Source of the DNA: VAZQ01 sp036557665
GTDB taxonomy: Bacteria; Pseudomonadota; Alphaproteobacteria; Rhizobiales; Xanthobacteraceae
Assembly (NCBI GenBank): GCA_036557665.1
Contig: DATBHG010000057.1
Span: forward strand, 1-64,000
DNA: 64,000 nucleotides
Direction: 5' to 3'
Shown here piece by piece: positions 26,906-36,031 of the stretch. Each line of letters begins with the position of its first letter. The first letter of the stretch is position 1. The notes below the pieces were generated by a model, which was not told where the DNA came from, made no database searches, and worked only from the letters and a program-made list of their open reading frames with translations. Position numbers and translations under genes: made by a program.

Positions 26906-27901
26906 GTGGGCAAGAACATCGTAATCACCCGGCGCAGCTTCAACGCAGCGGTTTCGACATCGTTATTTATTCCGAGCATCATTGCGCATCGGGCATGGGC
27001 GCAGCCGTGGCCAACCCATGCCGTGCGCATCATTGTACCGTTTGCGGCCGGCGGGCCTACCGATGTGATCGCCCGGCTCCTTGGCGAGCGGCTTTCCAGG
27101 ATCTGGAGCCAGCAGGTTGTCATAGAGAATCGGCCGGGCGGCGGGACCAACATCGCCAACGAGGTGGTGCTGCACTCGGACCCCGACGGCCACACGGTGC
27201 TGATGGGCGGGCAGTCGCAGGCGACGACGCGGGGTCTTTATCGCTCGCTCGCCTATGACCCTGTCGGCGATTTTGCACCGGTCGCTTTCATCTGCGGCTA
27301 CTCGTTCTTCATGTTCGTGCCGAACTCGCTGCCGGTGAAGTCGGTCAGCGAGTTCATCGCCTATGCCAAGGCCAACAAAGGCAAGCTCATAATGGCCTCG
27401 CCGGGTACCGGGTCGTCGCCGCACCTTTGTGCGGAGCTGTTCAAGCACATGGCAGGGATCGAGATGGTGCACGCGCCGTATCGCGGTGCCGCTCCGGCGC
27501 TGAATGATCTCATTCCGGGGCGCGTGCATCTCCTGTTCTCGGGCGGGGCCACGCTCGACAATGCGCGGTCGGGCCAGATCCAGGTGATTGGTTATACCGG
27601 CGCAAAACGCTCTGCGATTGCGCCCGACGTGCCGACCATCGCCGAGGACGGCGTGCCCGGCTTCAATGTCGTCTCATGGTACGGTTTCTTTGTGCCTGCC
27701 AAGACGCCAGCGGAAATCATCAAGAAAATGAACGCGGACACGATCGCCGCGCTCGCCGATGCGAGCGTCCTGGGACGCCTGACGCCGCTGGGATACGAGA
27801 CCAGCCCCGACCCTCCCGAAAAGCTCGGGGCATTTCTGCGATCTGAAACGGAGCTCTGGACCCGTGTGATCAAGGAAGCCGGCATCGGCCCGCTGGACTG
27901 A
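26906..27901 (+). CDS. Bug family (TctC-like) periplasmic solute receptor
   Basis: The 331-residue protein, started at GTG 26906 with AAAGG upstream, has a Tat-like signal (ITRRSFNAA ... AHRAWAQ) and the Bug-family core IIVPFAAGGPTDVIARLLGE, VIENRPGGGTNIA and TGSSPHLCAELF. Bug proteins bind carboxylates or other small organic solutes for tripartite tricarboxylate transport, but no TctA/TctB genes are beside it, as is common for orphan members. The frame is open far upstream through hemH, which is a shadow. The ligand cannot be predicted. Confidence 0.88.
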   Translation: MGKNIVITRRSFNAAVSTSLFIPSIIAHRAWAQPWPTHAVRIIVPFAAGGPTDVIARLLGERLSRIWSQQVVIENRPGGGTNIANEVVLHSDPDGHTVLMGGQSQATTRGLYRSLAYDPVGDFAPVAFICGYSFFMFVPNSLPVKSVSEFIAYAKANKGKLIMASPGTGSSPHLCAELFKHMAGIEMVHAPYRGAAPALNDLIPGRVHLLFSGGATLDNARSGQIQVIGYTGAKRSAIAPDVPTIAEDGVPGFNVVSWYGFFVPAKTPAEIIKKMNADTIAALADASVLGRLTPLGYETSPDPPEKLGAFLRSETELWTRVIKEAGIGPLD

Positions 27902-27918
27902 CCGGCGGGTAATCTCCG

Positions 27919-28809
27919 TCAGGCTGCCACGGAGCCGGCGTAGTCCAGGGCCGGCGGCCTTTCCTCGAACAATCCCCGCTCGTGGATCCACGCCTGAGTC
28001 CTGGCATAGGTCGTTTCCGTGTACGGCAGAAATACGATCCGCTCGCCCGGTGAGAAAAGACGCACATCGACCTTGGATCGATATCGGTCGGGAATTTCTT
28101 TGAGATAGTAGTGTTTGTATTTCTCGGGTTCGACGTCCAGATCCATCTGAGCTCGTTTCAGGCCGTTCATGTATTTTTCCACGTCGCCAGGATCGACGCC
28201 CAGGGGAAACATGAACCCGATCATGAAGCTCGTATCGACGACCTTTCGAAAGCCCAGCTGCTCCATGAGCTGATAAGTCAGTCCCCACACGCTGGTTGCC
28301 GGCACGTCGCGGTCAAGCCCGGCGTCTACCCTCGCCCAAATGGAGCCGACGAACTTGAGCGCGATCTGGTCCCGCGGGAGAAACGGCTCGAGTGCCTGGA
28401 TGGCAGTGAAATGGCTGCCGGAATGATGGCCGACGGCGATTTCCTGTCCGCTGAGCTGCTCCGGCTTCATTATCGCCGAGTCGGGCGGCACCATGATCCC
28501 TCCGGGGGTTACGACATAGGACTTGCCCCACATGGTTCCCATGCGCCGAGCGGAGGCTTGGTTCACCGTCCAGTGACAGGCGCAGGAAATGTCGGATTTT
28601 ACCCCTTTGTTGCCGCCGCCCTGCTGATAGGCTTCGAACGCGCCGAAGCGGGTCTCGGTCAGCTTGCCGGAGGGATCGAGCGCTTTCCGGCTGCTGGCGG
28701 AGATACCTGGACGAAGCTCGTAGTCGAGGCCTTCCTCAGCAAAATAACCTTTTTCATGCGCTATCCACTCTTGCAACCGTCCATGCGGCTGGATCGTGAA
28801 TTTTGCCAT
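27919..28809 (-). CDS. NMT1/SsuA-like substrate-binding domain protein without signal peptide
   Basis: This 296-residue protein has the type-2 periplasmic binding fold of the NMT1/THI5-like family: WIAHEKGYFAEEGLDYEL at the N-terminus, SGQEIAVGHHSGSHFTAIQALE near residue 120, and VWGLTYQLMEQLGFRKVVDTS near 178. The N-terminus starts directly in the domain (MAKFTIQPHG), so it has no export signal and may act in the cytosol or be exported by an undetected route. No ABC permease or ATPase is adjacent. It converges on the Bug receptor gene. Confidence 0.78.
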   Translation of the reverse strand: MAKFTIQPHGRLQEWIAHEKGYFAEEGLDYELRPGISASSRKALDPSGKLTETRFGAFEAYQQGGGNKGVKSDISCACHWTVNQASARRMGTMWGKSYVVTPGGIMVPPDSAIMKPEQLSGQEIAVGHHSGSHFTAIQALEPFLPRDQIALKFVGSIWARVDAGLDRDVPATSVWGLTYQLMEQLGFRKVVDTSFMIGFMFPLGVDPGDVEKYMNGLKRAQMDLDVEPEKYKHYYLKEIPDRYRSKVDVRLFSPGERIVFLPYTETTYARTQAWIHERGLFEERPPALDYAGSVAA

Positions 28810-29221
28810 CGTTGTCTTCCTCGCATCGCGATCAAGCTATCAGACAGAGTCGCAGGTGGGAACAGAGTCGCAGGTGGGAAGCAACAAGTCGCAGGTGGGA
28901 AGCAACAACCCCCGGCGCCCCGCTCCGTTGAGCCACCGGGCATCGCGTGTTTGAAATGCGAGCTCGACCCGCGCCGACCAGCGGCGGCTTCCTACAGGCG
29001 CGGGTTCCATTGCCTGACGCTGTTCTCCTTCGGCAATGAGCGCGGCGGCGGAAACAGCAAAAACGCCGCCATCCCACGCTCTTGGAGAACGGTTCAACAT
29101 GTTGTTGGTTCCTGATGTGACCTCTTCACCGCATCCGGCACCCATGGCCGCTGCCTGTTAAAGGTCGATTTGGTCGGGTGCCCGCAGCCGTCAGCGCTGC
29201 CGCCCTGCATCGAGAGTCAAG
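28810..29221. other. gene-free intergenic stretch with tandem array
   Basis: These 412 bases lie between two minus-strand genes. A 15-bp tandem array sits just upstream of the NMT1-like gene. The remaining open frames are short, overlapping and without recognisable products. No terminator with a clear T-run is seen. Confidence 0.55.
28848..28901. repeat. 15-bp repeat, 3 perfect copies with short spacers
   Basis: AGTCGCAGGTGGGAA occurs at 28848-28862, 28866-28880 and 28887-28901, separated by 3 and 6 bases, ending 39 bases upstream of the NMT1-like start codon. Confidence 0.9.
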
Positions 29222-30001
29222 TCAAATGCCGGCATACCACTCGTAGTTTCGGTCTGCCCAATAGCTGCCGCGGCCGCCGGCGATGTGTTTGAAGCTCTCG
29301 ACAATCTCGATCCGCATTATGTACTTCGCCATCTTGTAGCCGAGCTGGCGCTCGATCCGGACGCGAGCCGGAGCGCCATAGGGGATGCCAAGTGGCGCTC
29401 CGTTCATATCATAGGCGAGAATGGTCTGGGGATGAAACGCATCGATCAGGTCGATGCTCTCGTAATACCTGTACTCCTCGGGTGCATCAGGCAGCTGATC
29501 AGGACTGTCAGCGCAGCGGAACACGATGTATCGAGCCTCCGGCTTGAGACCGGCGCGCTGAAGTACAACCCTGAGCGGAACGCCCGTCCACTTTGCGATG
29601 CAACTCCAGCCCTCGACGCAGTCATGACGCGTGATCTGAGTGCGCGCGGGCAAGCCGCGCAGCTCGTCCAGTGACAGCTGCAGAGGCCGCTCCACCAGGC
29701 CATCGACCTGCAAGCGCCAATCCTTGAAGCCCGACTGGGCCAAAGCCTGGTAGTCATCATCGTCCGGGTTGGTGGATCCGTTGGCGCGGAAATGCGCCGA
29801 AACATCCGCTTCGGTGAATTCCTGCGCGAGCGCCTGCCGTCCAACCAACACCCGCTGCGCGCGCATGGTCAGGGACTCTGCGCTGTCCAAAACCTTTTGC
29901 ACTGTCGGATTTTGCGAAAAAAGATCGCAGCCGCCGAGCGGCAGTGCGCCGGCGGCGGCCAGCGTCGCGAGCGCCCGCCGCCGGTCAACCGGTTTGGCCA
30001 T
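29222..30001 (-). CDS. molybdopterin-dependent oxidoreductase, sulfite-oxidase/MsrP fold, Tat-exported
   Basis: The 259-residue protein has a Tat-type signal (DRRRALATLAAAGALPLGGC) that ends in a possible lipobox LGGC, so it may be a periplasmic lipoprotein. The Mo-cofactor domain carries the conserved TRHDCVEGWS motif, with Cys128 as the expected molybdenum ligand, and the late GAPARVRIERQLGYKMAKYI segment that contacts the pterin. The length suits the short YedY-like group. Its start lies 17 bases inside the cytochrome b561-like gene, so the two are an operon and the cytochrome is probably its redox partner. The substrate is unknown. Confidence 0.88.
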   Translation of the reverse strand: MAKPVDRRRALATLAAAGALPLGGCDLFSQNPTVQKVLDSAESLTMRAQRVLVGRQALAQEFTEADVSAHFRANGSTNPDDDDYQALAQSGFKDWRLQVDGLVERPLQLSLDELRGLPARTQITRHDCVEGWSCIAKWTGVPLRVVLQRAGLKPEARYIVFRCADSPDQLPDAPEEYRYYESIDLIDAFHPQTILAYDMNGAPLGIPYGAPARVRIERQLGYKMAKYIMRIEIVESFKHIAGGRGSYWADRNYEWYAGI

Positions 30002-30818
30002 GGGGATCTGTCTCCGGCTTTATCACGTACCACCCGGTAGTCATGGAACGCACATTGTTCCAGAGGCCCGACAGCAGCACCATGAGCACGTGCACGATCA
30101 CGAAACCAACGAGCGTAAAGGCGCAGATGAAGTGTATCGTACGCGCGGTCTGACGGCCGCCGAATGCATTGGTCAGGAGCGGAAACCCGGCGTCGAGGCC
30201 GGGCGACATGGTCAGCCCGGTGAGAACGAGCAGAGGAACGACCACGAGCAGGATGGCGAGGTAGGACAGGCGTTGCAGGACGTTGTACTGCCTGGCCTCA
30301 TCACCGCGCGGAAAGCGCAAACGCAAGTGATCGATGATCGATCGCCCCAAATGCCGCAGCTGCCGCAAGGAGGGCACGAGGTCGCGCCAGACGTGCCCGC
30401 TCACCAGCCCGTAGAGTAGATAGCTCAGGCCGTTGAGAACCAGCAGCCAAGCGAAGAAAAAGTGCCAGCGCCTGCCGGTAGCGAGATCCTGATATCCCGG
30501 GAGGGTCAACCAGGACGGAAAAGCCCGCTCCTCATCATTGCCGGCGCCGGATACGCCGAGCATGCCCGTGGTGTCGAAAGCCGAGCCCAGGATTTTGGTC
30601 AGACCCACGACGCGCGTGCCCTCCTGCCTTGCTCCGATTGATGCAACGGGCCGGGCAAAATCGGATGCCTGACCGAGGTAGAGCGCCGGATGCGCATTGA
30701 AGATCTGGAGGCCGCTCAATACCAGCAACACCACGCAGACCACGCCCACCCAATGGGTCACCCGGATCGTGACGGAATGCCGATATATGATCGGGGGCCG
30801 TTTCCCGGTGTCGCTCAC
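29985..30818 (-). CDS. cytochrome b561-family membrane subunit
   Basis: This 277-residue integral membrane protein has four main hydrophobic helices. Candidate heme-ligating histidines are in RHSVTIRVTHW (His15, His22), RRWHFFFAW, and the last pair RTIHFICAF and VIVHVLMV. A long loop rich in Gly and charged residues (about 45-115) separates the first two helices. It is the upstream gene of a two-gene operon with the molybdoenzyme at 29222-30001 and should pass electrons between that enzyme and the quinone pool. It is similar in type to hydrogenase/formate dehydrogenase gamma subunits. Confidence 0.87.
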   Translation of the reverse strand: MSDTGKRPPIIYRHSVTIRVTHWVGVVCVVLLVLSGLQIFNAHPALYLGQASDFARPVASIGARQEGTRVVGLTKILGSAFDTTGMLGVSGAGNDEERAFPSWLTLPGYQDLATGRRWHFFFAWLLVLNGLSYLLYGLVSGHVWRDLVPSLRQLRHLGRSIIDHLRLRFPRGDEARQYNVLQRLSYLAILLVVVPLLVLTGLTMSPGLDAGFPLLTNAFGGRQTARTIHFICAFTLVGFVIVHVLMVLLSGLWNNVRSMTTGWYVIKPETDPHGQTG

Positions 30819-30983
30819 GGCTGCTCTCGTCGAGACCTTTGCACTGGTCTTGCCTATTACTCCCGGGATGCATCAGTTAAGGAGGCTCACGCACTTGTGA
30901 TGCGGCAGGCCACATCCTTCGGGAGGCCCAAAGAATTGGCTCACATCGACAACAGCCGCTACACACACACCGCAGGACTGATC

Positions 30984-31601
30984 ATGTCTCAGAAGTTGCT
31001 CTCTCTGCTGCCTCTCTTCGGCTTGGTAATGGTCCTGGCCGCCCCCGCGGCATCCGCTCCAGCGCCGCCGCAAGTCCGCATTCGCGGCACCATAGAACGT
31101 GTCGACGGCTCGACGTATGTGGTCAGGAATCGAGAGGGTGCCGAGGTAAATGTAGCACTGGCCGCGAAACCGCAGATCGCCGACGTAGTCAAGGCTTCCC
31201 TTTCCGACATCAAGCAGGGCTCGTTCGTCGGTGTAACGGCCGTGCCGCAGGCGGACGGCACCCTGCGCGCGCTCGAAGTGCACATATTTCCCGAATCGAT
31301 GCGCGGGACGGGTGAAGGACATTACCCCTGGGATCTGCGCCCGCAGAGCACGATGACCAACGCGAGCGTCGACCAGCTCGTCACGGCCGTCGATGGGCGC
31401 ACGCTGACATTGAAGTACAAGGACGGGGAAAAGAAGATTTTCGTTCCCTCCGATATTCCGATAGTCGCTTACGCTTCTGGAGACAAAAACGATCTGAAGG
31501 TCGGTGCGAAAGTCTTCATCGTTGCGGTCAAACAACCGGACGGAACGCTCGAAGGCCGGGGCTGGCGAGTCGGGCGGGATGGCGTTACGCCCCCAATGTG
31601 A
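30984..31601 (+). CDS. secreted protein of unknown function
   Basis: The 205-residue product from ATG 30984 has a clear signal peptide (cleavage near ASAPAPP). The mature part is made of repeated beta-strand units such as VRIRGTIERVDGSTYVVRNREG and VTAVDGRTLTLKYKDGEKKIFV, with the outline of DUF5666-like OB-type beta barrels. No cysteine or catalytic motif stands out. The upstream in-frame ATG at 30690 would bury the signal peptide and overlap the divergent cytochrome gene. A periplasmic binding or structural role is possible but not shown. Confidence 0.78.
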   Translation: MSQKLLSLLPLFGLVMVLAAPAASAPAPPQVRIRGTIERVDGSTYVVRNREGAEVNVALAAKPQIADVVKASLSDIKQGSFVGVTAVPQADGTLRALEVHIFPESMRGTGEGHYPWDLRPQSTMTNASVDQLVTAVDGRTLTLKYKDGEKKIFVPSDIPIVAYASGDKNDLKVGAKVFIVAVKQPDGTLEGRGWRVGRDGVTPPM

Positions 31602-31703
31602 TTCCGCCACAAGAGCCCGAGCACGAGCCGAGCCGGGAAGGGTCACACTCCCCTCTGCCGGCCCCTATTCGAGACAATTGGCCGCGGTGCTCGGCCCCTG
31701 AGA

Positions 31704-32633
31704 TCAGATAGTTTCTTGAAACACCGCGGCTCGATGGGACTGCGGCAAGAATGCATAAACTTTGTTCCTCCTGCGGTCGAGCGCGAGCGTGTGCGCGCCC
31801 GCTTCCGTCATCACTATTTCCTCGCGGCGCATTGTTTCGACATCGATGACATCTATTACGCCTGGGTCTCCGACCGCAACATAAAGACGGCCGATCGGCC
31901 GCCGATGCAGAAATATTACGTCCGGCGACCCGCTCAGTCCTACTTCGCCGAGCGCTTCTCCCGAATCTGGGTCGATGGCGAGTAGTACGCCGGCATCGCA
32001 GGCGCACATCAATCGGTCCGTGGCGGGATCGAGATCCAATCCGTGCGGTCCCACCGCCGGAATGTCGTACTCCCTCGATATTTTCGTTGGATTGCGAGCA
32101 TCAATAGCAACGATCCGCGCCGGGGAAGCTATATTGACGAAAAACGCCTCGCGCGACTCGTCGAAAATCGCCCAGCGCGTGCGGCCGGGGACCATCACCT
32201 CCGCGATCCGCTCTCGCCGCGCAAGATCTACAACGGAAACCGAATGCGAATTCGGGATCGAGGGGTCGCCGACGTTTGCGGCGATCAGGATGCCGCGCGC
32301 CGCATCGAACGCGAGTCCGTTGGGCTTCACACCAACGGGAATCTTGAAAGCCTCCCGCTCGCTACCTGGTGCAAACACGGAGACAGTGTCCTCGCCCCGA
32401 TTGGACGTGAAGACGAGTCCGCGCGCTTCGGATACGAGCGCACCTGCCACTGCCGCGAAGCCCGAAATCGATTCGATGTATCGATCCCGCGCGGTGTCGA
32501 TCAGGTCGACTGCATTGTTGCTGGTATGTGCGACATAGAGCCGATCGGCTCCTCGATGGACATCGGCGTGATCGAACCCACCCTTCGACCGATTCGGCGG
32601 AAGCTCGATGTGGCCAAGCAAACGAAGCGCCAT
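31704..32633 (-). CDS. YncE-like beta-propeller protein
   Basis: The 309-residue protein consists of repeated propeller blades with the YncE/NHL look: HADVHRGADRLYVAHTSNNAVDLID, GLVFTSNRGEDTVSVFAPG, LAFDAARGILIAANVG and HGLDLDPATDRLMCACD. It has no signal peptide, so it is probably cytosolic unless exported otherwise. It is the last gene of the run chrB, DUF1259, chrA, propeller on the minus strand, with a 101-base gap after chrA. A supporting role in metal stress is only inferred from that order. Confidence 0.82.
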   Translation of the reverse strand: MALRLLGHIELPPNRSKGGFDHADVHRGADRLYVAHTSNNAVDLIDTARDRYIESISGFAAVAGALVSEARGLVFTSNRGEDTVSVFAPGSEREAFKIPVGVKPNGLAFDAARGILIAANVGDPSIPNSHSVSVVDLARRERIAEVMVPGRTRWAIFDESREAFFVNIASPARIVAIDARNPTKISREYDIPAVGPHGLDLDPATDRLMCACDAGVLLAIDPDSGEALGEVGLSGSPDVIFLHRRPIGRLYVAVGDPGVIDVIDVETMRREEIVMTEAGAHTLALDRRRNKVYAFLPQSHRAAVFQETI

Positions 32634-32734
32634 AGCTGGAAGTCCCGATCAATCGGCTTGGCTTACTGCATCGCCGTCAAAATAGACGTGGCCGTCGGCT
32701 TTCGGCCATGATCCGATCCGCCCCGTGACCGGCG

Positions 32735-33913
32735 TCACTTGACCATCACCCATGTCGGTTGCAGGAGCGGGAACGCGATCAAACCGACGACCGCGGTCGC
32801 CGCCATGAGCAGCGGATTGTTGACCTTCCAAAGGAACAGAGCCGCGAGCGATGCCGCCGCAATGAGGGCGGTCAGCCAGTCTCCGATAGCGATCCGTCCC
32901 AGCAGAATGCAGGCGCCGAGGATGGTCCCGATCGCCGCGGCATAGGCGCCTTTCACGAAGCCCTGGACGTTCGGATTATCTCGGTGACGAGCCAATATCG
33001 GCGCGGCCACCAGCACGAGGATGAAGGACGGAAAGAAAATTCCGATCGTCGAGACCAGCGAGCCCCAGAATCCGGCAACGAGATACCCGACGAAGGTGGC
33101 GGTGATCACCACCGGGCCGGGACTGATCATGCCGATCGCGACAGCGACCAAAAACTGGCGCGGATCGAGCCAGCCGTATGCTCGCACCAGCCCCTGCTCC
33201 AGGAATGGCACGATCACGAGACCGCTGCCGAAGGTGAGCGACCCGGCTTTGAGGAAGAAGAGGAGCAGCTTGCCGAGCGTCGAGCCGGATGCAGCGGGCG
33301 CGAGCTGGGCCAGCACCGGCGCGGTGGCGATTTGGAGGGCAAGCGGCGGACGGCGGCGGAACAGGTTTCCGTAATAAAGCATGCCACCGAGGCCGGCACC
33401 AATGAACAGCAACGCCACCTCGGCCTGCAAGACCACCGTCACGACCAGACAGACGGCGGCGATCACCCATTGCAGCCAATCTTCCATGCCGAGCTTCGCC
33501 AGCCGGTAGCACGAGTGCAGGATCAGTGCGATGACAGCGGGACTGACGCCATAGAACAGCGCGTTCACCGGCTGCAGGTCGCCCAGGTAGACGTAGAGGG
33601 CGCCGAGAGCGGCGACGATGACGAAATTCGGGAGGATGAAAGCCCAGCCGCCCGCCCAGGCGCCCCAGAAGCCGGCCCGCAGGTACGAGACATAAACACC
33701 GACCTGAATGGCGAGCGGGCCGGGCAATGACTGGCACACGGCAATGGCCTCGCGCATCTGCTCGTTGCTCAGCCATTTTCGCTCCGCAACAAGCTCGCGC
33801 TGCATCTGGCCGACCAGTGCCACCGGGCCACCAAACCCGAGCAGGCCAAGACGCAGAAAATATACGACGACCTCGCTGATCGCCCCGCGCACGGGTGTAT
33901 CAGCAATTGTCAT
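32735..33913 (-). CDS. chrA: ChrA, chromate transporter (two-domain)
   Basis: ChrA exports chromate. The 392-residue protein is the long form with two homologous CHR domains of about 190 residues. The first carries LGLLGFGGPVALVGQM and AVCQSLPGPLAIQ; the second carries GSLTFGSGLVIVPFLEQG and VAIGMISPGPVVITATFVGYL. About ten hydrophobic helices are visible. It follows chrB and a DUF1259 gene on the minus strand. The 137-base gap to DUF1259 is long but holds no terminator, so a common transcript from the chrB promoter is plausible. Confidence 0.95.
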   Translation of the reverse strand: MTIADTPVRGAISEVVVYFLRLGLLGFGGPVALVGQMQRELVAERKWLSNEQMREAIAVCQSLPGPLAIQVGVYVSYLRAGFWGAWAGGWAFILPNFVIVAALGALYVYLGDLQPVNALFYGVSPAVIALILHSCYRLAKLGMEDWLQWVIAAVCLVVTVVLQAEVALLFIGAGLGGMLYYGNLFRRRPPLALQIATAPVLAQLAPAASGSTLGKLLLFFLKAGSLTFGSGLVIVPFLEQGLVRAYGWLDPRQFLVAVAIGMISPGPVVITATFVGYLVAGFWGSLVSTIGIFFPSFILVLVAAPILARHRDNPNVQGFVKGAYAAAIGTILGACILLGRIAIGDWLTALIAAASLAALFLWKVNNPLLMAATAVVGLIAFPLLQPTWVMVK

Positions 33914-34050
33914 GCCGGATGCTCCACGATTTCGACTGTGGCTCGCACTCGGAGCCTCGTAGGGTTACGTCACGCATTCTCCGTTCCGGCGCGGTCGAAT
34001 CGGGTTGCGCATCGCGACCGGCTCGATCGTCACGCCGGAGCTCATCGTAA

Positions 34051-34941
34051 TCAGCTCCTCGCGCTCGCCGTCTTGTCGAGTGCGGCACGCAGAGCGCGGG
34101 CAAGCTTCAGCGCGTCGTCATTGGCCCAGAAATGCATGAAGAACAGCCGCGGCTGCTCCATGAGCATGTGGCTATGCAACGCGGTCACCTCGATGCCGCT
34201 CGACCGCAGCGTCTGGATCACCGGGTTCACCTCTTCCGCGGCCAGCACGAAATCGCCGGTGACGGCAGCCTTGCCGCCGCCGGTGGGCTGAAATCCGATG
34301 CCGGTGGCGAGACCGAGCGGTCCGGCCGGGGTCATCTGCGTGCCGTCTTCGCTGATCGGATCGCGTCGCGGCACTCCGAGCTGATAGACGCCGCCGTTGG
34401 CTCGACCCTTCACGCCAATGATCTGATCGAGCTGGCCGGTATCGAGATCGATCGCAGGCTGGGTGGCCGGGGGCGCAGGCGGCGTGAGCGGGGTCTTGCT
34501 TGCGGCGAGTGCGGTGCGGATCGCTGTCGCCAGCCTGACCGGGTCGCCGTGGCCGCCGACGTGCATGTAGAAGGTCGCCGGGCTCGCTCGGAGCAGGTGA
34601 TTATGGACCGCCGTGATCTCAGCGCCATTCTCGACGAGCTTGGACATGACCGGGTTGATCTCGGTTTCGAGCAGGACCAGATCGCCCATGATCATCGCTC
34701 CGCCATGCATCGGCTTGAACGCCGTCCATCCACCGAGCGCCAGCGCCGGGCGGATGGTGACCCCGTCCAGCGTCACGTGGAGATCGCTGCGCGGAAATCC
34801 GTAGCGATGAACATCGCCCGATACGGCGGCAGCGCTCCGGCCGATCGCTTCGTCGACCTTCTTCCAGTCGATCTCCTGTCCGCAGGCGGCGCCGCTGATG
34901 CTCATTACCGCGCAGAGCGCGAGCACGTGATCAACACGCAT
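34051..34941 (-). CDS. DUF1259 (LppY/LpqO-like) exported protein
   Basis: The 296-residue protein starts at ATG 34941, with AGGAGG ten bases upstream, and has a signal peptide (ending near ACGQEID). Two tandem copies of the DUF1259 unit follow: ALGGWTAFKPMHGGAMIMGDLVLLETEINPVMSKL and a later GIGFQPTGGGKAAVTGDFVLAAEEVNPVIQTL, each followed by a His-rich AVHNHL / ALHSHM motif and FYMH / FFMH. The repeated histidines could bind metal. The family function is unknown. It lies between chrB and chrA, which suggests a periplasmic role in chromate or metal stress. Confidence 0.9.
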   Translation of the reverse strand: MRVDHVLALCAVMSISGAACGQEIDWKKVDEAIGRSAAAVSGDVHRYGFPRSDLHVTLDGVTIRPALALGGWTAFKPMHGGAMIMGDLVLLETEINPVMSKLVENGAEITAVHNHLLRASPATFYMHVGGHGDPVRLATAIRTALAASKTPLTPPAPPATQPAIDLDTGQLDQIIGVKGRANGGVYQLGVPRRDPISEDGTQMTPAGPLGLATGIGFQPTGGGKAAVTGDFVLAAEEVNPVIQTLRSSGIEVTALHSHMLMEQPRLFFMHFWANDDALKLARALRAALDKTASARS

Positions 34942-35012
34942 GACTACATCCTCCTGTTGCCGGGCAGAACGCCCGCTGATGCCCACCAACCCGCAACGAA
35001 TCGATCGGCCGT

Positions 35013-36008
35013 CTAGCGCCGCCTCTTCTTGAAAAACTCGTGGAGGTCGTTGAATACCTCGGTTCCGCGCTCGATCCGCCGCGCATCGTCGATGGTCGAG
35101 GCGCGGATGCCGTCGATCAGCGTCCTGATGCCGGCGACCTCCGTGCGCCCGAACTTGTCGTCTTTCAGGTCTATGTCGTGGATGATCTCCGCGATGGCGC
35201 GCAGCGCCGAATCCTCGAGGCCGGCGCGCTCCATCAGGACTTCGAAAGTGCACTTGTCGCCTTCATGGGTGAACTCCGCCTCGAACATGTCGAAGCGCAG
35301 CTCGCCCTCCTGCGGCCGGTAGCCTTTGCCCGCTACGAATTTGAAACGTGCTTCAGGATCGATGAAGCGCCGGATCAACCAGGCGCTGGCCATTCGATCC
35401 GCGTAGACGCCCTCGCGGGTCACCCAGGTCCGGCTGCGAAGCTTGTCCAGGAGATTGGCCCCGGTCTCGGTTTTACTTGCCACTGGCTCGTCCTTGTTCA
35501 AATGAGCTTCCAGGCCTCTGAGCAACTCTTCCGCCGTTTCGCGCCCGATCGCGCCGAAGAAATCGATGACCGCAATCTCGGCGAGCCGCTTGCGCAGCCG
35601 GGCAACCTGCGTCCGAAGCTCGGTTGCCGCGCTGCTGCTCGGCTTGCGGCGCAGCGCCTTCCCCACTCCCTGCGCCTCCTTGGCCAGCTCCGCGTAATCT
35701 GCGTCACGCGCCCGATCGAACAGCGCGCGCACTTCCTCGTCGGAGAGACCGTCGATCAAGCGGGCCTCGCAGACGAATGCCTCGCCGCCTCCTTCCCGGA
35801 TCTCGCGCAGCAGCCACTCGAAGTCCTCCTGCGTCTCCTCGTTCATCGGCAGCGCGTGCACCGCGTTCTTGACCGCCACGGCGCCGATGTCCTGCAGCCG
35901 GCGCCAGATTTTCACGCGCAGATAGGCGGGCTTGGCCGGCAGCTGATGAATCAGCAGCAGCCAGCTGTGGGCGAGGACCCGCGGCGGCTCGATTTTCATC
36001 CTCCCCAC
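35013..36008 (-). CDS. chrB: ChrB, chromate resistance protein and likely chromate-responsive regulator
   Basis: The product (331 residues from GTG 36008, or 328 from ATG 35999) has the full two-part ChrB layout: an N-terminal domain (WLLLIHQLPAKPAYLRVKIWRRLQ) and a C-terminal ChrB domain with TWVTREGVYADRMASAWLIRRFIDP and DMFEAEFTHEGDKCTFEVL. GGGGAGG abuts ATG 35999 and the GTG lies within it, so the true start is unclear. ChrB of the Ochrobactrum tritici chromate transposon senses chromate and controls its operon. A 16-bp motif 24 bases upstream recurs before the second chromate-type operon. Confidence 0.93.
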   Translation of the reverse strand: MGRMKIEPPRVLAHSWLLLIHQLPAKPAYLRVKIWRRLQDIGAVAVKNAVHALPMNEETQEDFEWLLREIREGGGEAFVCEARLIDGLSDEEVRALFDRARDADYAELAKEAQGVGKALRRKPSSSAATELRTQVARLRKRLAEIAVIDFFGAIGRETAEELLRGLEAHLNKDEPVASKTETGANLLDKLRSRTWVTREGVYADRMASAWLIRRFIDPEARFKFVAGKGYRPQEGELRFDMFEAEFTHEGDKCTFEVLMERAGLEDSALRAIAEIIHDIDLKDDKFGRTEVAGIRTLIDGIRASTIDDARRIERGTEVFNDLHEFFKKRRR

Positions 36009-36031
36009 ACTGTATCGAAGTCGCAGAAAAA

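Noticed and set aside
33938..34291. Small plus-strand frames opposite the DUF1259 gene
   Set aside because: They lie over a gene with a strong ribosome binding site and a duplicated known domain.
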